Shown here one piece after another: positions 15,990-24,218 of a stretch of DNA of 64,000 nucleotides. Source of the DNA: Meridianimarinicoccus marinus (GTDB lineage Bacteria; Pseudomonadota; Alphaproteobacteria; Rhodobacterales; Rhodobacteraceae); contig NZ_JBFBVU010000005.1 of NCBI RefSeq assembly GCF_040689105.1, forward strand, positions 62,001 through 126,000. The letters run 5' to 3'. The notes below the pieces were generated by a model. The model saw nothing but the letters and a program-made list of their open reading frames with translations. It ran no database searches and had not been told where the DNA came from. The position numbers and the translations under genes are program-made. The number at the start of each line of letters is the position of its first letter. Position 1 is the stretch's first letter.

Positions 15990-16523
15990 TCAGCCCACGA
16001 TCATCTGCTTCAGGCGCAGGGCTTCATATTCCAACTCGCTCAGGCGCTTGCGCACCACGTCGCGAATCGAGATCAGGCCGACCATCTTGCCGTCGCCATC
16101 GACCACCGGCATGTGCCGGAAGTTGCCGTCCGTCATGGTGCGCAGCACCGACAGCAGCACCTCGTCGGGCTTGCAGGTGATCGGGTCGGCGGTCATCACG
16201 TCCTTGACGGTGCCGCCCAGCCAGTCGGTGCTGTCCATGTCGAGCGTGGCGATGATGTCGCGTTCCGACAGGATGCCGCGCAGATCATTGCCTTCGCCGA
16301 CGACAGCCACGGCGCCAATGCGATTGTCCTTCAGCACGCCCAGGGCCTTGGCCACGGTATCGCCCGGTGAAACCGTGAAAACGTCACCGCCCTTTTCGGC
16401 CAGGATATCCGCCACGGTGGCGTGATTGTCCGGCCGTCCCAGGTTCGATGCCTGGTTCTGGGTATAGGTGCGCACGCGTTTCATGTCGCTGGCGCGCGGT
16501 CCCTGATAGGATGTTGGGCTCAT
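15990..16523 (-). CDS. CBS-domain protein (tandem CBS pair)
   Basis: This 177-residue cytoplasmic protein consists of two CBS motifs (about 40-95 and 108-165). These have the alternating pattern VADILAEKGGDVFTV..AVAVVGEGNDLRGILSERDII and VMTADPITCKP..MPVVDGDGKMVGLISIRDVV. CBS pairs bind adenine nucleotides such as AMP or ATP and usually regulate a partner, which is not evident here. The start at 16523 is preceded by a strong GGAGGA ribosome site; an internal Met 13 codons later is the alternative. Confidence 0.9.
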   Translation of the reverse strand: MSPTSYQGPRASDMKRVRTYTQNQASNLGRPDNHATVADILAEKGGDVFTVSPGDTVAKALGVLKDNRIGAVAVVGEGNDLRGILSERDIIATLDMDSTDWLGGTVKDVMTADPITCKPDEVLLSVLRTMTDGNFRHMPVVDGDGKMVGLISIRDVVRKRLSELEYEALRLKQMIVG

Positions 16524-16635
16524 TTGGAATTTCCTCCGGTCCTCCGAGGGGCGGCCGTTGGGCGCCCCGTCATCTGCCCCGATGGTAGGCACAGCGTCCG
16601 GCGGCTCGCAAGTCTTGTTGCGCCGTGGGATCGTG

Positions 16636-17754
16636 TCACACCATCGTGGTTGAATATGTCGCTGCCATTTGCAGGATTTCGGGGCGGATCGGGCCATTTC
16701 GCGGCGCATCCACAAGGGTTGTCCGCCAATGCGGTTCGACCGTGCGGCTGGCGCGCAGGCCGGTCCAGCGCAGGGCCGACAGGATGCGTTCTGCCGCGTC
16801 TGGCAGGTGTTCGGGGGCCTCATGCCCGGCCAGCCGTCCCCAGACCCGCGTCCACAGCCGCCCCACGGACCACGGATTGTAGCCGCCGCCGCCCAGAACC
16901 ATCAGGCGCGGGCTGAGTGGGCGCAACCCGTCGAGAATCGCCAGATGCGCGTTGTTGGACAGGGCCAGCCGCGACATCGGATCTTCCAACAGCGCATCGG
17001 CCCCGCATTGCAGCACAACGGCATCAGGCCGGAAATCCGCCACCCGGCGCAGGATCACCGCATCGCGCAGGAAGGCGCATTCGCTGTCGTTGAACCCCGC
17101 CGGCACCGGCAGGTTCACCAGGTTGCCCAGCCCCCGGTCGAACAGCGCGCCGGTGCGCGGCCAGCGGTCTGCTTCGTGCAGCGAGACCACCAGCACCGAG
17201 GGATCCGCCCTGAACCCGTGGTCCACCCCGTCGCAATGATGCGCGTCGATGTCCACATAGGCCACCCGCGCGGCGCCCTGCCGCTTGAGCGCGAGAATCG
17301 CCAGAACCGGATCGTTGAGAAAGCAGAACCCGTTGGCGCGATCCGGAAACCCGTGATGGGTGCCGCCGCCCGGACAATGCACCACCCCGCCCTGTGCCAG
17401 CAGGGACGCTGCAAGCATCACGCCCCCGGCCGAGGTCGCGGGACGGCGAAACATCTCGGGGTAGATGGGGTTGGCGGTGGTGCCCAGATGGTGCCGGTCA
17501 CGGTCGGCCTCGGACACCTGCTGTGTGGCTTCGGCCCGTTGCAGCGCCGCGATATACTCCGGCGTGTGCCACCAGGTCAGCACATCGGGCTTGGCGCGGG
17601 GGCTGGTCCGGTACTGGCCGGGCATCAGCCAGCCCAGGGCGCGGCACAGGTCCATTACCTGTGGCACGCGCGGCACCGCCAGCGGATGCCAGCGCCCGTA
17701 AGAAGACCCGCGATAAACCTCGGACCCGATGAAAACCGGCGGGTCAGTCGGCAA
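16636..17754 (-). CDS. Histone deacetylase-like amidohydrolase (AcuC/HDAC family)
   Basis: This 372-residue zinc hydrolase of the arginase/deacetylase superfamily may deacetylate proteins or small acetylated amines. Catalytic residues are intact: His133-His134 in GGGTHHGF, zinc ligands Asp170 and His172 in DIDAHH, Asp253 in CGADAL, and the transition-state Tyr292 in GGGGYN. Bacterial homologues include AcuC and acetylpolyamine amidohydrolases; the sequence alone does not separate them. Its ATG lies inside the end of the GPx-like gene (11-base overlap), so the two are coupled. Confidence 0.9.
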   Translation of the reverse strand: MPTDPPVFIGSEVYRGSSYGRWHPLAVPRVPQVMDLCRALGWLMPGQYRTSPRAKPDVLTWWHTPEYIAALQRAEATQQVSEADRDRHHLGTTANPIYPEMFRRPATSAGGVMLAASLLAQGGVVHCPGGGTHHGFPDRANGFCFLNDPVLAILALKRQGAARVAYVDIDAHHCDGVDHGFRADPSVLVVSLHEADRWPRTGALFDRGLGNLVNLPVPAGFNDSECAFLRDAVILRRVADFRPDAVVLQCGADALLEDPMSRLALSNNAHLAILDGLRPLSPRLMVLGGGGYNPWSVGRLWTRVWGRLAGHEAPEHLPDAAERILSALRWTGLRASRTVEPHWRTTLVDAPRNGPIRPEILQMAATYSTTMV

Positions 17755-18262
17755 TCATGGCCTCGATCCGCCCGGTGATGGCCTGCGACTGGGGCTCGAT
17801 GCGCGACCCGAAGGTGGCCGCGATGGTTCCATCCGGGGCCAGCAGGATCTTGTTGAAATTCCAGCTTGGCGTGAATCCTTCGGTCTGGGCCACCCATTTG
17901 TAGAACGGATGCGCCTCTTGCCCGCGCACATGGGTGATGTCGGTCATCGGCAGATCCAGATCAAAGTTGATCTCGCAGAATTCCTTGACCTCCTCGGCAA
18001 CGTCCAGTTCTTGCTGGAAATCATCCGATGGCACCGCCAGAACCACCAGACCGGCGTCACGATACTGATCAAACAGCGCCTGCAACCCGTCGTATTGCGG
18101 TGTGAACTTGCACAAGGACGCGGTATTGACCACCAGAACCGGCTGTCCGATCCAATCGTCCAGATCCAGCGTGCCGCCTTCGATGGCGTTGAACTCAAAG
18201 GCCCCTGCGGCGGCGGCCATCCCCAGGCTGGCGCAGAAGGTCAGTGCAAGGTGTGGTCTCAT
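17744..18262 (-). CDS. Exported glutathione-peroxidase-like protein
   Basis: This 172-residue thiol peroxidase-fold protein has a signal peptide (MRPHLALTFCASLGMAAAAGA), so it acts in the periplasm. The catalytic cysteine is Cys51 in NTASLCKFTPQY, encoded by TGC, not a selenocysteine TGA. Trp134-Asn135 are in SWNFNK. The usual catalytic Gln of the (N)QF motif is replaced, the segment reading PSDDFQQE. Start chosen at 18262 behind a GAGGAG ribosome site. The real reductant is unknown. Confidence 0.88.
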   Translation of the reverse strand: MRPHLALTFCASLGMAAAAGAFEFNAIEGGTLDLDDWIGQPVLVVNTASLCKFTPQYDGLQALFDQYRDAGLVVLAVPSDDFQQELDVAEEVKEFCEINFDLDLPMTDITHVRGQEAHPFYKWVAQTEGFTPSWNFNKILLAPDGTIAATFGSRIEPQSQAITGRIEAMIAD

Positions 18263-18408
18263 GGCGACATCTCCTCTTTTGTCAGAGCTATTTCGGCACC
18301 CCCGGCAATCAAGAGCCTTGTGCGCGCCCGCAAAGCCATGGACAGGAGCGGCACAACGCCCCATATTCCGAAGACTCTGAAACACCCCGAAAGGCCTGTC
18401 CACCCGTC

Positions 18409-18885
18409 ATGTCCATCCAGAAATTCCCTCAGGTTCCACTGACGCTGGGCGCCGTGCGCAAGGGGGACGTGCGATCCCAGTTCGGCGCGCTGTGCTATCG
18501 CATGGATGGCGGCAAGCCCGAAGTGCTTCTGGTGACCAGCCGTGGCACCGGGCGCTGGATCGTGCCGAAGGGATGGCCGATGCCGGGACAGACCCCCGCC
18601 GGGACTGCGGCGGTCGAAGCCTATGAGGAAGCCGGGGTCGAGGGCGACGCCCACCCCCAGTGCCTGGGCATCTACTCCTATACCAAGGTGATCGAGGATG
18701 GCGAGGATCTGCCCTGCGTGGTCTCGCTGTTTGCCATCAAGGTCAAACGCCTGCTGCCGAAATATCCCGAGGACGATCAGCGCAAGCGCAAGTGGTTCTC
18801 GCCCAAACGCGCGGCCGCACTGGTCGATGAGGACGAGTTGCAGCAGATCATTCGACGGTTTGACCCGAAGGTTCTGACCCGCTAG
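18409..18885 (+). CDS. Nudix hydrolase (DIPP-like, variant Nudix box)
   Basis: This 158-residue Nudix-fold protein resembles bacterial diphosphoinositol-polyphosphate/Ap4A-type hydrolases (GRWIVPKGWPMPGQTPAGTA). The Nudix box retains the metal-binding EE pair in EAYEEAGVEGD, but the position normally Glu after G-x5 is Gln and the Arg before REUXEE is Val. Activity may therefore be altered. It diverges from the GPx-like gene. Confidence 0.85.
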   Translation: MSIQKFPQVPLTLGAVRKGDVRSQFGALCYRMDGGKPEVLLVTSRGTGRWIVPKGWPMPGQTPAGTAAVEAYEEAGVEGDAHPQCLGIYSYTKVIEDGEDLPCVVSLFAIKVKRLLPKYPEDDQRKRKWFSPKRAAALVDEDELQQIIRRFDPKVLTR

Positions 18886-18937
18886 ATTTACGCGCTTGTA
18901 GACAGTCCGAAGTTTCCAGTCCGGAGGGTGGCCCTGC

Positions 18938-19408
18938 ATGATTTCCTATGCGTTGAAATGCTCGTGCGGGCACCGGTTCGACAGCTGGTTCCAGTCGGGC
19001 GCCGCCTTCGACAAGCTGAAGGGCGCGGGCATGGTCACCTGTCCGTCCTGCGGCGGCAGCGATGTGGGCAAGGAACTGATGGCGCCGCGCGTGCGCCCGG
19101 CCCGCCACAAGGCCGCCACCCCCGACGCAGGCGCGCCCGAGGTTCCCGAGGCCCCCACCGCACCGGCCCTCTCGGCGCCCGCCAACAGCGAGGTTGCCGA
19201 GGCCATCGACAAGCTGCGCCGCGCGGTCGAGGCCAATACCGAGGATGTCGGCAAGAAGTTCGCCACCGAGGCCCGACGCATCCATGAAGGCACTTCGCCG
19301 GAACGCGCCATTCGCGGCCAGGCCACGGCCAAGGATGCCAAGTCGCTGATCGATGACGGCATCCCGGTCCTGCCGCTGCCCTTCTCGGATCCCAAAAAGA
19401 CCAATTGA
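18938..19408 (+). CDS. DUF1178 family protein
   Basis: This 156-residue protein starts MISYALKCSCGHRFDSWF with a zinc-ribbon-like arrangement: CSC near residues 8-10 and CPSC about 25 residues on. That is the mark of DUF1178. The middle is Ala/Pro-rich linker (about 60-88), and the C-terminal part contains GTSPERAIRGQAT and ends with GIPVLPLPF, both family signatures. Function is unknown. A GGAGG ribosome site precedes the ATG. Confidence 0.92.
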   Translation: MISYALKCSCGHRFDSWFQSGAAFDKLKGAGMVTCPSCGGSDVGKELMAPRVRPARHKAATPDAGAPEVPEAPTAPALSAPANSEVAEAIDKLRRAVEANTEDVGKKFATEARRIHEGTSPERAIRGQATAKDAKSLIDDGIPVLPLPFSDPKKTN

Positions 19409-19509
19409 CCCCGTCAATTGCGACCAACCGCGACCGCCCTGCCCTTGCGGCGGCGGACAGGCTTGCTTAAGAGACGGCGGACCATGGACCCGAGGCAGAA
19501 GGGGACACA

Positions 19510-20751
19510 ATGCCGATCCTCGTAATGAAATTCGGCGGCACATCGGTTGCGGACCTGGACCGCATCCGCAACGCCGCTGAAAAGGTCCGCGCCGAAGTCG
19601 AGCGCGGCTATGACGTCATCGTGATCGTTTCCGCGATGTCGGGAAAGACCAACGAGCTTGTCGGCCTTGTGGAAGGCACCTCGCCGCTGTTTGACGCCCG
19701 CGAATACGACGCGGTGGTCAGCTCGGGCGAGAATGTGACCGCCGGACTGATGTCCCTGACCCTGCAGGAAATGGGCATCCCGGCGCGCAGCTGGCAAGGC
19801 TGGCAGGTTCCGGTGAAAACCACCTCGGCCCATTCCGCCGCGCGGATCGAGGATATCCCGCGCGATCACATCGACCAGAAGTTTGCCGAAGGCATGCGCG
19901 TGGCGGTGATCGCGGGTTTCCAGGGCATCAGTGACGAGGGCCGGATCACCACGCTGGGCCGGGGCGGATCGGACACCACGGCGGTGGCCTTTGCCGCCGC
20001 CTTTGCCGCCGAGCGCTGCGATATCTACACCGATGTGAACGGCGTCTACACCACCGACCCGCGCATCACCAAGAAGGCGCGCAAGCTGGACAGGATCGCG
20101 CTTGAGGAAATGCTGGAACTGGCCTCGTTGGGCGCCAAGGTTCTGCAAACCCGCTCGGTCGAACTGGCCATGCGGTACAAGGTGCGCCTGCGGGTGCTGT
20201 CATCTTTCGAACAGAATACGGAAACGTCCGGCACGCTGGTGTGCGACGAGGAGGAAATCATGGAAAGCAATGTCGTCTCGGGTGTCGCCCATTCGCGTGA
20301 CGAAGCCAAGATGACCCTGGTCTCGGTCGCCGACCGTCCGGGCATCGCCGCGGCCATCTTCGGCCCGCTGTCCGAAGCCGGCGTGAATGTGGACATGATC
20401 GTGCAGAATATCAGTGACGATGGCCGCACCGACATGACGTTCTCCTGCCCCACTGACCAGGTGCTGCGCGCCGAACGCGCCATGACCGAGGCCAAGGAAC
20501 GCGGCGAGATCAATTTCCACGAGCTGATCGCCGATACCGAGGTCTGCAAGGTGTCGGTGGTGGGCATCGGCATGCGCAGCCATGCGGGCGTCGCCGCGCA
20601 GATGTTCAAGGCGCTGCGCGATGAAAACATCAACATCAAGGTGATCTCCACCTCCGAGATCAAGATTTCCGTGCTGATTGACCGGAAATATATGGAACTT
20701 GCGGTGCAGGCTCTCCATGATGCCTTCGACTTGCAGGGCAACGACTCCTGA
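19510..20751 (+). CDS. lysC: Aspartate kinase
   Basis: This 413-residue enzyme phosphorylates aspartate, the first step toward Lys, Thr, Met and diaminopimelate. The kinase domain starts with VMKFGGTSVAD, contains RGGSDTTAV and the aspartate-binding TDVNGVYTTDPR, and is followed by two ACT domains (about 270-410; SVADRPGIAAAIF and GIGMRSHAGVA) that give feedback control. Length and layout match the single-chain, ACT-regulated form. ptsP follows after 9 bases, so they are probably co-transcribed. Confidence 0.97.
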   Translation: MPILVMKFGGTSVADLDRIRNAAEKVRAEVERGYDVIVIVSAMSGKTNELVGLVEGTSPLFDAREYDAVVSSGENVTAGLMSLTLQEMGIPARSWQGWQVPVKTTSAHSAARIEDIPRDHIDQKFAEGMRVAVIAGFQGISDEGRITTLGRGGSDTTAVAFAAAFAAERCDIYTDVNGVYTTDPRITKKARKLDRIALEEMLELASLGAKVLQTRSVELAMRYKVRLRVLSSFEQNTETSGTLVCDEEEIMESNVVSGVAHSRDEAKMTLVSVADRPGIAAAIFGPLSEAGVNVDMIVQNISDDGRTDMTFSCPTDQVLRAERAMTEAKERGEINFHELIADTEVCKVSVVGIGMRSHAGVAAQMFKALRDENINIKVISTSEIKISVLIDRKYMELAVQALHDAFDLQGNDS

Positions 20752-20760
20752 TCGGAGACC

Positions 20761-23001
20761 ATGGTTCAGACATCAGAATCCGAAAGCCGGAAACTGCTGG
20801 GAAGGCTACGCGAGACGCTGGCCTCCCACGGTGGAGAACAGGAACGTCTGAACCGGGTCACGCATCTGATCGCGGATTCGATGCGGACCGAAGTGTGTTC
20901 GGTCTACCTGTTCCGCGACAATGACACGCTGGAACTGTGCGCCACCGAGGGTCTGAAGCCCGACGCGGTGCACAAGACACGGATGCGGCTGGGCGAAGGT
21001 CTGGTCGGCAAGGTCGCGGCCACGTCCAACCCGATCAACACGGCAAATGCCCCGCAGGCGCCGGGGTTCCGTTTCATGCCGGAAACCGGGGAAGAGGTGT
21101 ACAGCTCGTTCCTGGGGGTTCCGATCCAGCGACTGGGCCAGCGCGTCGGCGTGCTGGTGGTGCAGTCGAAAGAGGCGCGCAGTTTCTCCGACGACGAGGT
21201 TTACGCGCTGGAAGTCGTGGCCATGGTTCTGGCCGAGATGACCGAACTGGGCGCGATCCTGGGCGACAGCGACAGCCTGACACCGCTGCACAAGCGCGCA
21301 CAGGTCTTCCGCGGCGTGGTCGGGCAAGAGGGCAGCGCCGAGGGCCGGGTCTTCCTGCACGATCCCCGCGTCGTGGTCACCAATCCCATCGGCGACGATC
21401 CCGAGGTCGAGGCCCAGCGGCTGCGCGATGCCATCGAGACCCTGCGGGTGTCTGTCGACGACATGCTGGCCACCGCCAAGACCGGCGGCGGCGAGCATCT
21501 GGAGGTTCTGGAAGCCTACCGTATGTTCGCCAACTCCAAGGGCTGGCTGCGCCGCATGGACGAGGACATCGCGCGCGGCCTGTCGGCCGAGGCGGCGGTG
21601 GAGAAAGAACAATCCACCGCGCAGGCCCGGATGCGCTCGGTCCCCGATGCCTATCTGCGCGAACGGCTGCACGATCTGGACGACCTGTCCAACCGCCTTT
21701 TGCGCATCCTGACCGGTCAGGGCCGCGACACCGGCGCCGCACGGCCCGACGATGCCATACTGGTGGCCCGCAACATCGGTCCCGGTGAATTGCTGGAATA
21801 CGGCCGCACCCTGAAGGGCATCGTTCTGGAAGAGGGCTCGGTCGGCAGCCATGCCGCCGTGATCGCCCGCGCCTGGGCGGTGCCGCTGGTCATCAACGCC
21901 GACCGCATCACCACCGAAGCGCTGAACGGCGATCAGATCCTTGTGGATGGCGATCAGGGGGTCGTGCATCTGCGCCCCGACGACTCGGTGAAAAGCGCGT
22001 TCCGCGACAAGCTGGCGATGCAGGCCAAGGCGCAGGAGCGCTATTCCTCGATCCGGGACTGCAAGGCCGAAACCAAATGCGGCGCGGTGGTGCGGCTGGA
22101 CATGAACGCGGGGCTGATGGCCGATCTGCCCAGCCTTCGCGATTCCGGGGCCGAGGGCGTCGGCCTGTTTCGCACCGAATTGCAGTTCCTGATCCGCTCG
22201 AAAGTGCCGCGCCGCGGCGACCTGGCCGCGCTCTATTCGCGGGTGATGGATGCCGCCGACGGGCGCCGCGTGGCCTTCCGGACCCTCGACATCGGCTCGG
22301 ACAAGGTGCTGCCCTACATGAAGCCCACCGAAGAACCCAACCCGGCGCTCGGTTGGCGGGCGATCCGGGTGGGGCTGGACAAGAAGGGCGTCATGCGGAT
22401 GCAGCTTCAGGCGCTGATCCGCGCCTCGAAGGGCCGCCCGCTGACGGTGATGTTTCCTTTCATCGCCCAGTTTTCGGAATTCCGCGAAGCCCGCCAGATC
22501 CTGTTGGACGAGATGGAGAAAGAGGACCGCCTGGGTCACACCCTGCCTGAGAAGCTGGAGATCGGGGCGATGCTGGAAACACCCAGTCTGGCCTTCGCGC
22601 CGCGCCAGTTCTTCGCCATGGCCGATTTCATCTCGATCGGCGGCAATGACCTGAAGCAGTTCTTTTTCGCCGCCGACCGCGAGAACGAACGGGTGCGGCG
22701 GCGCTATGACACGCTGAACGTCAGCTTTCTCAGCTTCATCGAGCAGATCGTGAACCGCTGCCGCGACACCGGCACCCCGGTCTCTTTCTGCGGCGAGGAT
22801 GCGGGCCGCCCGGTCGAGGCCCTGTGCTTTGCCGCCATGGGCCTGCGGGCGCTGTCGATGCGGCCGGCGTCGGTCGGGCCGGTGAAGCACCTGCTGCGGC
22901 AATCGGATCTGCACGATGTGCGGCGGGTGATCGAAATGGCCCGTGCCCAGGGCGACCAGTCGGTGCGTCCGGCAGTGACCGAATACCTCAGCAACGCCTG
23001 A
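20761..23001 (+). CDS. ptsP: Phosphoenolpyruvate--protein phosphotransferase, nitrogen PTS (EI-Ntr)
   Basis: This 746-residue first enzyme of the PTS-Ntr phosphorelay has a GAF sensor domain (about 20-165), which in EI-Ntr senses glutamine or 2-oxoglutarate. The phosphohistidine domain has His364 in GSVGSHAAVIARAW. A PEP-binding barrel follows (FRTEL, PFIAQFSEF, SIGGNDLKQFFFA) with the catalytic Cys in SFCGEDAG. No sugar PTS genes lie nearby. The lysC-ptsP pairing suggests co-regulation with nitrogen status. Confidence 0.96.
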   Translation: MVQTSESESRKLLGRLRETLASHGGEQERLNRVTHLIADSMRTEVCSVYLFRDNDTLELCATEGLKPDAVHKTRMRLGEGLVGKVAATSNPINTANAPQAPGFRFMPETGEEVYSSFLGVPIQRLGQRVGVLVVQSKEARSFSDDEVYALEVVAMVLAEMTELGAILGDSDSLTPLHKRAQVFRGVVGQEGSAEGRVFLHDPRVVVTNPIGDDPEVEAQRLRDAIETLRVSVDDMLATAKTGGGEHLEVLEAYRMFANSKGWLRRMDEDIARGLSAEAAVEKEQSTAQARMRSVPDAYLRERLHDLDDLSNRLLRILTGQGRDTGAARPDDAILVARNIGPGELLEYGRTLKGIVLEEGSVGSHAAVIARAWAVPLVINADRITTEALNGDQILVDGDQGVVHLRPDDSVKSAFRDKLAMQAKAQERYSSIRDCKAETKCGAVVRLDMNAGLMADLPSLRDSGAEGVGLFRTELQFLIRSKVPRRGDLAALYSRVMDAADGRRVAFRTLDIGSDKVLPYMKPTEEPNPALGWRAIRVGLDKKGVMRMQLQALIRASKGRPLTVMFPFIAQFSEFREARQILLDEMEKEDRLGHTLPEKLEIGAMLETPSLAFAPRQFFAMADFISIGGNDLKQFFFAADRENERVRRRYDTLNVSFLSFIEQIVNRCRDTGTPVSFCGEDAGRPVEALCFAAMGLRALSMRPASVGPVKHLLRQSDLHDVRRVIEMARAQGDQSVRPAVTEYLSNA

Positions 23002-23008
23002 TGTTGCC

Positions 23009-23515
23009 CTAACCCGCCGGATAGATCGCCTCGGGCGCGCGTTCGACCTTGCCCGTCACACCGCTCCAGGCTCCGTCCACCAGCGGCAGGCCCAGCACCC
23101 GTTCGGGGTTGGTGGGCGGCGGCATCGCGACACCCCTCAGCCGTTCGAAGCCGAAGCGGCGGTAATAATCATAGTCCCCGACCAGCAGGACCCGGCTCCA
23201 GCCCTGGGCAGCGGCGGCGGCATTTCCGTCGCGGATCAGGACGCCGCCCAGCCCCTCGCCCTGCCGGGTGGGGTGCACGGCCACCGGCCCCAGCAGAACC
23301 GCATAGCGGGTGCCGATGCGGACCGGCCAATAGCGGATTGCACCGGCCAGGATGCCGTCGCCATCGCGGGCCAGCAGTGACAGTCCCGGTACCGGCGGCA
23401 CCCCGTCGCGCAGCCGGTAGGACGACAGCGCCTCGCGCGCGGGCGCGAAGCACAGGTCATACAAAGCTTCGACCTCCCACCAGTCGGCCGGTGTTTCGCT
23501 GTTGAGTTGATACAC
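23009..23515 (-). CDS. GNAT family N-acetyltransferase
   Basis: This 168-residue acetyl-CoA-dependent transferase has the central pyrophosphate-binding loop VHPTRQGEGLGGVLI (Q/RxxGxG/A) and a strand pattern LLGPVAVHPTRQG typical of the YhbS-like group. The later YYRRFGFERL is also typical. Substrate unknown. It stands alone, convergent with ptsP. Confidence 0.9.
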   Translation of the reverse strand: MYQLNSETPADWWEVEALYDLCFAPAREALSSYRLRDGVPPVPGLSLLARDGDGILAGAIRYWPVRIGTRYAVLLGPVAVHPTRQGEGLGGVLIRDGNAAAAAQGWSRVLLVGDYDYYRRFGFERLRGVAMPPPTNPERVLGLPLVDGAWSGVTGKVERAPEAIYPAG

Positions 23516-23578
23516 GGCACCCCGCCCCCGCTATTGACGCAGGCCACGGCGTGGCCTGCAGTCAAATGTGCGGGGTGA

Positions 23579-24166
23579 TTACGCGCTGGCTTTCAGAGAG
23601 TCCACGACGGACCCGTAGCCGCCCGACTTCAGGAAGCTTTTTTCAACTTCCGTCGTGGCCCGGCCCAGATCGGTGTTGCGATGCGGGAAGCGCCCGAAGC
23701 GACGGATCACCTCGCGATGCGCACGGGCATGAACCAGCCCCTCGGTGGAGTCCGGCATCCGTGTGATGGCCAGGCGTACGGCGCGATCCTGATCCACAAG
23801 GCATTCCGAATGGCGCAGCGGCAGGTAGAAAAACTGCCGCACCGGGCCTTCGACCTTCAGATCCCAATTCTTGTCGATGGCGCATTTGGCGCGCGCACGG
23901 GCCATGGCATCGGTGGCGAAGGCACGAGCGTCATTGCGGAACATGTTGCGCGGGAACTGGTCGGTGAGGATCAGGAACGCCAGCGTGCTGCGCGGCGTCG
24001 GTGTCCAGCCCGGCCAGCCATGCTCGCGCACTTCGGTCCACATGCTTTCCCATCGTTTCCGGATTTCCGCGTCAAGATCATCGCTTTGACGATACCAGCT
24101 CTCAGGGCTGATCTCTTCGGTCCAGAACCGCAGAATTTCCTCTGCCGGGGCTGCCTCGCGTGTCAT
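23579..24166 (-). CDS. DUF924 family protein
   Basis: This 195-residue all-helical protein is distantly TPR-like. Diagnostic segments are ILRFW near the start, LILTDQFPRNMFR, and FFYLPLRHSE with the QD(R)AV following, all conserved in DUF924. Biochemical function is unknown. It lies between the GNAT and MFS genes on the same strand, with 52 bases to the MFS stop. Confidence 0.93.
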   Translation of the reverse strand: MTREAAPAEEILRFWTEEISPESWYRQSDDLDAEIRKRWESMWTEVREHGWPGWTPTPRSTLAFLILTDQFPRNMFRNDARAFATDAMARARAKCAIDKNWDLKVEGPVRQFFYLPLRHSECLVDQDRAVRLAITRMPDSTEGLVHARAHREVIRRFGRFPHRNTDLGRATTEVEKSFLKSGGYGSVVDSLKASA

Positions 24167-24218
24167 GGTCGTTTTCCCAATTTGTGTGACATCAGCGTTA
24201 CAAGTGAATCCGGTTTGG

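Noticed and set aside
17744..18262. Selenocysteine in the GPx-like protein
   Set aside because: The catalytic position is encoded by TGC; there is no TGA.
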